From NCBI GenBank assembly GCA_947631925.1, contig CANRNE010000010.1:1-64000 (forward strand): a stretch of DNA of 64,000 nt, in the 5' to 3' direction. This DNA is from an uncultured Clostridia bacterium (lineage in GTDB: Bacteria; Bacillota; Clostridia; Christensenellales; Borkfalkiaceae). A program made the translations under genes and the position numbers. The notes under the pieces are model-generated. The model was not told where the DNA came from, searched no databases, and saw only the letters and a list, made by a program, of their open reading frames with translations. Positions 48,931 through 60,900 of the stretch are shown here, piece after piece (the first letter of the stretch is position 1; each line of letters starts with the position of its first letter).

Positions 48931-51900
48931 ATGATGAAAAAGAGATGGTTGGCGATATCGCTTCTGGCGGTACTCGGGGTGCTCGGGCTGTGTTTCGGCT
49001 GTGCGACGGATGTCGTGCAGGAGACCCGCACAGTCACCTTCATGTGCCGCGGCGAGGTCTACGATACGCAGGAGGTCCTCGTCGGGGAGAAGTTTACCTT
49101 CCCGACCGCGCCCGAAAGCTATCAGCTGGACGACGACTATCAGAACGTCTTCCTCAACTGGACGACGGACCCCAACCCCAACGAATACCGCACGGAGGGG
49201 GTCGTTGCGGAGCCCGAATATGTCTATGACAACCTCACGCTGTACGCGATGTTCGGCAGACGGCCCATCGACAGCGGGGACGGGGATTCCTCCAATGTCA
49301 CCTATCGGGTGGAATTCCGCATGCCGCGCGGCGAAGACTTCGGCGACTATTCGGGGGAACTCATCTGGGAGGACCCCGAGGGCGTCAAGCGGCACGACGA
49401 TGCCAAACTTCCCGCCGACAACCTGATGCCCGAGATTGAGGGCTATCACTTCACGGGAAAATGGGAGGGCGCGTCCCTCTCCGACGTCCGCGGCAACCGC
49501 CGCGTCACCGCGGTCTATGAGAAGAACGTCTATGACCTCGTCTGGCACTATCTCGACGAGACGGAAACGTTCAGGACGGAGTTCCGCGGCGAAGTCAACC
49601 TCGGCGAAAAGCCCTCCGTCGACCCCGCCTTCCTGTTCGAGGGCTGGTATCTCGACGACGGCTTCCAAACGGAGGCGACGCTCGACGAAATGCCTGCGGG
49701 CAATGTCGACCTCTATGCCAAATATTCCATCGACTTCTCCGTGGTCACCGTCTCCCAAGAGGGGACGATGGTGTACGGCGACGCCGACAACCAATTCTAC
49801 ATCTCCGGTCTCAAGGATGCGGAGGGCCTTTCGTACACGTTTGCGTGGACGGTGGACGGAAAAACGGGCGAAAAAACGGCTTCGAGGACGTATCCTGTCA
49901 AAAACGCAGGGGCATACCATGTCGCGGTTCACGTTTTTGCCGATTATAAGGACGGATTGCTCCTCGACGAGGGGGACGCGCTCAGCGGAAATTCGGGAAG
50001 TCCCACAATGTTCGAAATAATTCTCGAAAAGGCAGAACTTTCCGCAACCGTCACACTTTCGGCGAATCGCGTCGTTTACGGCGACCCTGCGCCCAAAGCA
50101 AATGCAACATATGCGGGCTTTGTGTTCGATGAGGACGCAGAAAGCGTCGGCGTGGGCGAAGATTTCGTCATCATGCAGGAAAACGAGGAAAAGAGCGGCG
50201 CGCTCCATGTGGGAAATTACACCGTGGAGACCCGCCCGCACGTCCTCGCAAATTACAAGTTCGCACCCATCGACCCGCTCCCCTTCGAAGTCACCAAGCG
50301 GGCGCTTTCCGTCTCCTTCGACGTCGACGATTACGGCTACGGCGACCTCTTCACGCCCCAAGTCTCCTTCACCGATTTCATGTATGAAGACGGCCCGCAG
50401 TCCCTCGGCGAACACTGGTTCACCCTCGACGGCGACGGAAGATATCTCGGCAACGGCACGGAGCGCTTCTCCGCGGGCGAACACAGCGCACAGCTCTTCG
50501 GCTACGCCTCCGACGACTACGAAGTCGCCCTGCCCGCCGCCGTCTCCTTCTCGGTGGCGAAGCGCGCGGCGTATGCGACGGTTTCGGCAGAGGGCGGCAT
50601 CTACGGCTGCACGCCCGAAGTCTCCTACACCTTTGAAAATGTTCTCGAGGACGACAAGGCCAACTTCGTCCCGACGTATACCTATCGCCGCGGCACGGGC
50701 ATCTACAGCGCGCCGCACTTCGTCGTGGGTTCTTATACCGTCGGCGCCTCCTTCGAGGAACGGGGCTCGGCGAACTATCTCCCCGTCGTCGTGACGGATG
50801 CCGCCTTCGAAATCACGAAGAAGCCGCTCGCCGTCTCCGTTTCTGCAAATGAGACCTACATCTACGGCGACCCCATCGAATCCACGCTCTCTGTCGTCTT
50901 CGAGGACGCCTTTGTGTTCGGCGAGGACGAGAACACGCCCAACCTCGTGAAGAAAGAGGTCAGGTATCGCTACACCGCAGACGGCACCGACTATGTCAGC
51001 TCCGTCTTCAAGGTGAATGAATATTCCGTGCGCGCCTTTAATATTGAGGCGGACAACTACGAGTTCTCCTTCCCCGAGACTTCCTTCGAAGTCCTCAAGA
51101 AGGCGCTCACCCTCACCGTCCGTCTCCAAGAAAATTCCATTCTCTACGGGACTACTCCCGCACCTGTGAAGGATAATGGCGCAGACCTCTTCAACGGAAT
51201 CGAATATGACGGCTTTATTGCGGGCGAGGGCGCCAGATTCGTGTTCGGCAATGCGCTGCCCGTCATCGCCTATCGGACGGCGGCAGGGGCGGAGGCCGAC
51301 ACCTTCCATGCGGGCGAATACATCGCCACGACTTCGGCAGACCCCGAGAACTACCGAGTGACCGTCGTCGACGCGCCCTTCACCGTGCGTCCCCGCACGC
51401 TCTACGTCGACATCAGGCTCGAGGACGGCGCCCTCACCTACGGCGAGAAGCCGACTGCCTCGATTGTCTATCAAAAGGACGGCTACGACGGGTTCTTCGC
51501 AAACGAGCAAGATACGCTTGCGGCGGATGCCTATCTCGAGTATGCGGGCGATACCGTATATACAACTTCCCAACTTGCGGCAATCGCCACCAAGATGGTC
51601 GCGGGCACCTACGCCGTCTCCGTCAAGGGAATTGGCGAGCTCGCCGACTACACCGTGACGTACCGCGAGGACGTCTCGTGCACCGTTTCCCCCAAGCATC
51701 TCACCGTCACCCTCACCGCAGGGCAGACGAAATATACTTATGGCGACACGCCCGCCGTGGACATCACATTCTCTCCCTTCGCCTATGACGAGGACGAGAG
51801 CCTGTTCGGCGCGAACGCGAGCGCCCTCAAATACCGTAAGGACGGCGGAAAGGACGTCTACACGCCCGCAACCTACTTCGGCGCAGGCGCATACCAAGTC

Positions 51901-54900
51901 ACCCTCGAAGGGCTTGTAAACGCCAATTACGAGGTCGAGGTGAAGGATGCTTCCTTCGACGTGGAGAAGAAGGCGCTCACCGTCACAGTGGGCGCGCAGG
52001 GCTTTACTTACGGCGACCGCGCGACCCCCGTTCCCACCCTCACCTATGACGGCTTCGTGCCCGAAGAGAGCGAGACCGTCCTCGGCGGCAGTCCCGTCTA
52101 TGCCTATGCGCAGGCGGAGAAAGCGTACGGGAAGGACTTCTTCGACGCGGGCAGCTACACCGTCTCCGTCACGGGCTACTCCTCCGACAACTATGCCATT
52201 ACCTATCGCGGCGGCTCGTTCAACGTCGCAAAACGCACGGCATCGGCAACCGTCACGGCGACGGGCGGCACCTACGGCGACACGCCCGTCTTCGGCCACA
52301 CGCAGACCAACATCATCGAGCGGGACAGCGCGGGCTTTGCTTTTGCCTATAAGATTACCTTCACGCGCCAGTCCAACGGCTCCTATGCGGACTACACGAA
52401 GAGCGGCACATACGATCCCGCAGGTTACTACCGCGTGACGCTCACCTATACTCCCAACGCCAACTACAACTTCTCGGTGAACACCGCGCCCTTCACGATT
52501 GCAAGAAAGGCGCTCACCGTCGGCGTCTCGGGCGTTGCGGGTCCGTACACATACGGCACCGTTCCCGCGCCCAAACTGCTCTTCGAGGGCTTTGTCCCCG
52601 AAGAGGACGCAAGCGTCTTGAGCGGCAAGCCCGCGAGCGAATTCACCTACTACACGGAAGGGTCCGCCACGACTTCGGAGAGAAGGTTCCCCGTCGGGAC
52701 GTGGTATGTCGCCGCGACGCAGGGCTACACCTCGCAGAACTACACGATTTCTTACGCCGAAAAGACGCAGTTCGTCGTCTCCAAGGCTCGCCTCACCGTC
52801 ACCGTGACGGCGGACGACATCATCTACGGCCAGCAGCCGCGCTACTCCGCCGAGACCGTCGGCTTCGTCTATGACCAGACCGTGACCAACCTCCGCGGCT
52901 CGCTCACCTACACCGTCGGCGGAGAAAAGTCGGCGGCGGGCTTCTACCGCGCGGGCAGGCACACCGTCTCGGCTTCGGGCTACAGTTCGAACAACTACGA
53001 CTTCGACTATGTGCAGGGCACGTTCACCGTGAAGAAGGCGGCGCTCACCGTCTCCGTGACCGTCCCCGATATCACCTACGGCGAACTTCCCGCACCCGCC
53101 CTCAGTTACAATGGATTTGTGAGCAGGGAGAGCGCCTCCGTGCTCTCGGGCGTCCCCGAATACACCTACGGCGGCGCCACCAACGCCAAGGGCTACTACC
53201 GCGTGGGCGACCACGACGTCTCCGTCAAGGGGTATTCCTCGGACGATTATGAGATTACCTATACGCCGTCCTCCTTCCATGTCTCGCCCAAGGCCATCAC
53301 CGTCTCCGTGACCGAAGAGGGGAACTTTGCAAACCGCACCTACGATTCCGCCTACGCCCTGCTTCTTGCAAGCACCGTCAACGGGCTCGTCGACGGGGAC
53401 ACCGCCGAATTGCTCGGCACCCTTGTCTGCACCCTCAACGGCACCCGCCTCGGCGATGTCGCGGCGGACGGCGTCCTGCATGCGGACAGCTATACCTTCT
53501 CCGCGGGCGGCTACACCTCTGCGGATTATACGATTTCCTACATCTACGGCAGCGACGGCCGCGAAGCCGTCTCCTTCACCGTCTCCCCGAGCAGGGTCAC
53601 GCTGACTCTCAAGGACGGCTGGACGGTCTACGGGAACGATACCGCAGAGCCTTGGTATACCACGGCGGGCAACATTTATCGCGAGGAGCTCACCTTCACC
53701 GTCTCTCTTCAAAAGGACGCAAAGCCCTACACCGCGGGCAGTGAGCATCACTTCTCCGTCGGCAGATACACCGTCACCGTTTCCCATAACGACAACCCCG
53801 ACTATACCGTCTCGGGGACGCCGACGCGCACCTTCACGGTGAGCCCGCGCACGGTGACGCTCGCAGTCTCCGTGGATAGCGGCGAGTACACCTACGGCGA
53901 CACGGTGGAAATTTCCGACGGCATTCCGACGTCTTCCGAGAGCATTCTTCCCGAAGATGCGGACGCCGTCTCCCTCCGCCGCACCGTAAAGCGGAACGGC
54001 GAAGCCTTTGAGGAAAACAGCGCGCCCTTCTTCCCGTACGGGACGTATACGGTCACGGCAGAGCATGCCGCAAACGCCAACTACACCTTCATCGGGAAAA
54101 ATACGGCATCCTTCACCGTCAAAAAGAGGACTTTCACCATCTCCTACAGCGCAACAGGCAGCCGCTTGGGCGAACACTCCTCCAGCCCGACATTCGCGGA
54201 AGGCGAGCCCTTCACCTTCCACGGCACGCTCGTCCTCAACACGAATGAAGCGGGCGACTTCTCCGCAACCAGCGAGGATGAGTTCAAAGAGCATTACTCA
54301 TGGAGAGACGGCAAGAACGGCGCCTTCTATATCACCGCATTGTTTAACGGCGCGGCAGTCGACGTCACCGAGAACTTCAATGTGGGCTATAGTATCTCCG
54401 TCATTCTCGACAGCTCCCAGTTCAACATTCAGATTGTCGGCACGCAAAAATTCACCTATGACGGCAAAGACCACGATATCCACGTCGAAGCGACAGCTGC
54501 CGAAGCGGTCGAAGTGAGGCCCGTCATCAAGTACAGCCTCGACAAGGGTGGGAACTACACCGAAGAGATTCCCGTGAAATTCCGCGACGCGGGCTCGTAT
54601 ACCGTGTACTACACCGTCGAAGCGGAGAACTTCGAGACCTCGACGGGCGAATACACCGTCACCGTCGATAAGGCTGCCTACACCGTCACCGAGCCGACGA
54701 AGGACTTCACCTACAACGGCACGGCGCAGGGCGGCGATGTCACCGTAAAGGGCGTGAACGGAGATACCTCTTTCAAGGGCGAAGTCCAGTACGACGGAGC
54801 TCACACCTTCACGGACCATAAGGAGGGCGGCTACACCGTCACCTACTCCGTCTCGGGCGACAACAACTACAACAACATCGAAGGCGCCACCTACACCGTC

Positions 54901-57900
54901 AACATCAACAAGGCGGCGGCGAAGATTGACGCTTCCGCACTCGAAGAACAGCTCGTCGGGCTGTTTGACAAGGGAGACAGTTACACTGCCACCTTCAACG
55001 GCAGTGTGTTCGAGGTCGACTGGTCGCTTGCCAAGCCCGCCGACACCTTCAACGGCGTTATCACAGCCGTCTCCGTCTCCGATAGCAGCGAGATTCGCAA
55101 CGCCGCGACATACACCGTGACCCTCACCATCGGGGAAACGAACAACTACACGGGCGACGAAAAGACCGTCACCGTCATCATCGGCAAGGCGGAATATCAA
55201 GTCACTGAGCCGACGAAGAACTTCACCTACAACGGCACGGCGCAGGGCGACGAAGTCACCGTAAAGGGCGTGGAAGGGGATAAGACTTTCCAAGGCAAAG
55301 TCACCTACAAAGACGACCACACCTTCACGAACGCCAACACCTACCCCGTCACCTACTCCATCTCGGGCGACAACAACTACAACGACAAGGCGGGCAGCTA
55401 CACCGTCAAGATTGACAAGGCAACGCCCAAGCTCGTCGAGACCGTGGATAGCGGCGAGTATGTCTACAACACGAAGAACCGGCTCGTGCAGGATACAGTC
55501 TACAACGCTGTCGTGAAGGCGGGAAGCGGTATTTATAGCGATGCCGTCGTCTCCTATAAGGTCAACGGCGGCAACTTCTCGAGCGCGCTTGAGGAGATTG
55601 TCAATGCGGGTAGCTATACTGTCACCGTGCAGGTCTCGGGCGACAACTATAACACCGTCACGGCCAAGTACACCCTCACCGTCGCCAAGGCAAACTACAC
55701 CGTCACCGAGCCGACGGAGGAATTCACCTACAACGGCAAGGCGCAGGGCGGCGAGGTCACCGTCAGCGGCGTGGAAGGGGACGAATCTTTCAAGGGCGAA
55801 GTCAGGTACGCCGGGGCACACACCTTCACGGACTATCAGGAAGGCGGCTACACCGTCACCTACACCGTCTCGGGCGATGACAACTACAACGATGTGACGG
55901 ACGAATACACCGTCATCATCAAAAAGGCAAAAGTCGTCATCGAAACCGACCATGCCGACTTGACGGCGGACAATGTCTATACGGGCGAAGCGCTGTACAC
56001 TGTCAGTGCCCACAACGCCAAGGCACATCTCGAGAATGCGGCGGACGTTTTCGTCTCCGTTGACCACAGCGTGACGTTCGAGAAGCCCACGGGCGGCGAA
56101 GGAACGCCTTTCCTTCAGGATTCTTTCGTGAATGCGGGCACCTACACGATTACCCTCACCGTGACGGCTGACAACAACTACGACGCCGCGACGAAGGTGG
56201 TGAAGGTCATCATCAACAGGGCAGATTACATCGTCACCGCGGACGACCAGACGTATACCTACGACGGCACGGCGCAGGGCGCGGCAATCCAAGTCGAAAC
56301 CGTCCGTGAAGGGGACGAATACTCCGTCACCTACGGCGACGACTCTTCGAGCGTCAAGCAGATTACCAATGTGAAGGAAAGCGGTAGCTTCACCTACACC
56401 GTCTCCGGCAACGCCAACTACAAGGACGCGACGGGCAGCTACAAAATCACCATCAATCCGGCGAAGGGCACGCTTACTCGCGGCACAGACCTCGAAGTTC
56501 TTACTTATACAGCCGGCGAGCAAACAGTCGACCTGAACAGTCACTACACCCTCGACGGCGACGGGCATGTCTCCTTTAAGAAGACAGGCGACAGCGGCTC
56601 CTTCGACGGCGGCGTGTTCAAATTCACCAATGTGAAGGACGGCAACGGCGTCATCTTCACCGTGACCGCAGTCGACGGCGAAAACTATATCTATGAAGGC
56701 CTGTCCGTCACCTTCACCCTCACTGTGAACAAGGCAGAGGTATCCCTGCCTACAGTTTCGGGCAGTGTCTACAGCGGAAGCGTGCAGACGGCATCTGTGG
56801 AGGAATCTCCCCGCTATGAAGTCATCGAGAACAATGGCGGCACCAATGCGGGCAGCTATCCTGTCAAGATTTCCCTCACCGATTCCGAAAACTACAAGTG
56901 GAATACGACGGACGACGCGTCTGTCACGCTCACGTTCGAAATTGTCCGCAAAGAAATTGCACTCAAAAAGAGCGGCGACCCCGAAGCTCTCACCTATACA
57001 GGCAAAGAGCAGGAAGTCGATTTCGCGGAGTACATTACCAATGAGGGCGACGGCATAGTCTCCTACAGCAAAGAGGGCGGCTCGCGCGAACTTGACGGAA
57101 GCAAACTCACCTTCGTCAACGTCGCAGACGGCAACGTCACCGTCACCGTGACAGTCGAGGACAAGGCGGACGGCAACTATACCTATTCGGGGAAATTCGT
57201 CACGCTCACCCTCACTGTCAACAAGGCAGATTACATCGTCACCGCGGACGACCAGACGTATACCTACGACGGCACGGCGCAGGGCGCGGCAATCCAAGTC
57301 AAAACCGTCCATGAAGGGGACGAACACACCGTCACCTACGACGGCGAAGACAGTGTCAAGCAAATTACCAACGTCGCAGACAGCTGCTCCGTCACGTACA
57401 AGGTAGACGGCAACGACAACTACAACGAAACGTCGGGCAGTTACACCATCACCATCGACAAGAAGGCGGTGAGTATCACTGTGCCGACCGAAGGCATTAC
57501 CGTGACCTACGACGGTCGGCCGCACGGCGATGAGAAAAAGATTCTCTTGGTATTGGACGAAGAAGAAGGAGGTATTCCTTATTCTGCGGAAGACGAAAAC
57601 TGGCAGGATTTCCTTGCCGGCGGCAGCATCAAATTCGACAGCAAAAAAGGCTCCGGAAGCAATGTCCCGATGTTCATCGATGCCACCGGCAGCGAAACTG
57701 TCACTGTCACTATCGTCCCGAGCAACAATTACTCGATTAACAACGCGACTGACAACGGCAACTTCTCGGGCGGCTACACCGTCGCCATTGCCAAAGCAAA
57801 GGCGGCCATCGATGTTTCCGAGCTCAACTTCGGCGACCTCAAAGGTGAGGGCACCAAATACAGCGCGACCTATCGCGGCACGCCGTACCCTGTCGATTGG

Positions 57901-60900
57901 GATAAAGCGAAACCCGCCGACACCTTCAACGGCACCCTTACGGAAGAAATCCAAATCACGGGCGCAGTTGTCATCGAGAACGCCAACACCTACACCGTCA
58001 CGCTCTCGCTCGCAGGCAACGACAACTACGAAGGCGACACGAAGATCTTCACCATCACCATCAATAAGGCGCAGGCGGTCATCGATACTTCCGGAATCAA
58101 CTTCGGCGACCTCAAAGGTGAGGGCACCAAATACAGCGCGACCTATCGCGGCACGCCGTACCCTGTCGATTGGGATAAAGCGACTACCAACTTCGGAACC
58201 GTCACGTACGATGAGAAAGAAATCAAAAACGCCGGCACCTACACCGTTACGCTCTCCGTCGCGGATACCGAAAACTACGACGGCGACACGAAGGAATTCA
58301 CCATCACCATCGCGAAGGCGCAGCTTGAAAAGCCCACGGCCGACCCGACGCCGTTCACCTATAACAAGAGCGCGCAGACGTACACGCTCGGCGGTTTCGA
58401 CGGCACAACGATGAAGATTGAGGGCGCAGAGCGCACACAGACGAACGCAGGCGACTATCAGTTCACCGTCAGCCTCTCGGATAATATGAACTACGAGTGG
58501 ACAGATTCCACACAGGAAGACCTTTCCTTCACCTTCACCATCGCGAAGGCGAAGGTGGAAAAATTGCCCGACGGCGTGTCCGTGCCCTCGATTGGAGGTC
58601 AAGTCAACTGGTTCGGCAAGACGCTCAGCGACATCGGCCTTGGAGCGAATTGGTATTGGGGAGCTCCCGACGACGAATTGACGTTGGGTGAGCATACCTA
58701 TGGCGTCATTTACAACGAAGACCCCGCCAATTACGAAGATTACACGACGACTGTGACCTTCAAGACCGAGCGGACGCAGCTCAAACTCACGTTCTCGCAA
58801 GCCGTGAAAGATGGCGGCATCGAGGTTGATTATGGCGCATGGCAGGTACAGACCGCAGAAGAATTTGCGGGCAGTTATACGCTTGTCGGCGTCAACCGCA
58901 GCAATGCGGACATCAAAGCGCTTGCCGAGGAAATGGAATACTTCTACTATCTGTGGAAGGGCGGCCCGTTCTCCCTCAACACGCCTTTCGCGGACGGCAA
59001 GATTTACGGCGGCACCTACCTGCTGTTGTACCGCTTCTCGCTCGACGAGGAGAATCCTTACTACGAATGGGTTGCCGACCAAGACCCGACCGAGCTCGAC
59101 AACGCCCTCATGCTCAAGATTAAGTCTGTGGAGTACGCAGGTGCGCTCTACACGATTGAGGACGCTCTGCACGAGGCAACGGGCGGTACCGTCACGGTCA
59201 AGTACAACACGGCATTCGCCTATCCCGAAGTCCGCGAGGAGTTCGGCGTCTATCGTGACGACAGCTATTATACCGTCAAGAACGGCGTAACGCTCAAGCT
59301 CCCGTATGACGGAACGAATACCTACGGCAGTCCCGGCGCGAATTCTGCGGGTACAAGCGTGCTTTCCTTCGGCGATTCAAGTAAGCAGCAACTTCTCCTC
59401 AGTGTTCCTGCGAATGTTACAGTCATCAACCGCGGCAAAATCGAGGTCGGCGGCTATGTTACGGGTAGCGGAGGTGGTAATCTTGCAGGGCAGACAAATG
59501 AAAATTATGCCCGTGTTGACCTCGGCGAAAAGGCGAAAATCGAATCGTACGGCGACATCGACGTCTATGGCTTTATTACGGAGAGTACGTGGAACAATGG
59601 CTCCGAGGTCATCATGCACGGTGGCTCAATGAAGATGCCTTTCGTTGTCGTCGAACACCGAGGCGGCTCGGCGTTTAGCAACTTCAAGAATGATCTTTCC
59701 GGCTCCCCGTTCAATCGGTTCTTCTTGCACAATGTCTCCGCAAAGCTTACGTTTGAATCGGATTCAAACCTGTATGGGGATGCAAAATTAAAGACCGATA
59801 AAAAGGAATTTATTCCCGCACAGGAAAATCAAACGAATATCCATTTGATTGGTACGGATGCGAAAGCCTTGATTCAGCTTGTAAGCGGTTCGAAAGTCGT
59901 TGCCAAGTTGCAAGCGCAGGCATTCGAGAAAGCGTATGCTCAATCGCCGATTAAACTTGAAGTCTATGGAGACATGACATTGCATGCACTGTCCCTTAAA
60001 GTAACGGTTACAATCATTACGGTCGATGTAACAACGGCAGGTGTCCTCTTCCCGCTTTCTTGGTATTGGCAAGTCACCCTCAATCCGCTTACAGAAGGTG
60101 GTACCGCAACGGTTAATGCAACAGAGCAGGATTTCAAGTTGCTTCCCGGCGCGAAGCTCACAATTGAAAAGGGCGTCACGCTCAAAGCAAAGAGGGTGGC
60201 TGTCTATAAAGCAAATAGTTGGACAGATGCGGGTGTAGGAACTTCTAATAAATATGAGACAAATAAGGGCGACGGAATATTGACTGTCAATGGGGCACTG
60301 TCCGTGGACGAATTTGGCGGTGAAGTTCAATCTGGAGCAGACGACGCGATTTTACAAGTCAATAGTAAAGCGACAATTCTATCGAAAGAATTAAAGACTT
60401 CAACCGGGAATGCGTTAAAGGACGGGTCTTTGACTTGGGATGACATCAATCTTTCTCTCGGCTTCACTTCGGGAACAGCTGACGGCGTTGGAACCTATGT
60501 TTGCACCAATGGAACGTGGGCTAAGACCGATAAGACACAACAGTCTTTCACGTATACCGTCAACTATCATCAAAACTATGACAGCGACGCAACGGAAGGA
60601 AAGACCGGGACGGTTCAGTATGTGAATACCGACGCATGGGAAATTACCGAACTTGATTTTGAACTTACCCGCGACTTCTACCGTTTCACGGGTTGGTACA
60701 TGGAGCCCGAATGTGAGACGCCGTTTGAAAGCTGGACGGCGACGCCCGATGCCGTGCTTGACGTCTATGCGGGTTGGGAGAAGATTGATTATATCATCAA
60801 TTATCATATCAGCGGCGCAGGCAGTGAACTTGTCAATTCCAATGCTTCTGCATGGAGAATCGATGAGGATGTCACCCTGCAGCCCGCGTCCTCGCGCGGC

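Noticed and set aside
48754..59172. Two huge antisense ORFs (1846 and 1624 residues) opposite the giant lipoprotein gene
   Set aside because: They mirror the sense frame in a GC-rich gene with strong codon bias (few codons whose complement is a stop). They lack start signals or domain motifs, and the sense strand has signal peptide, ribosome site and clear repeats.
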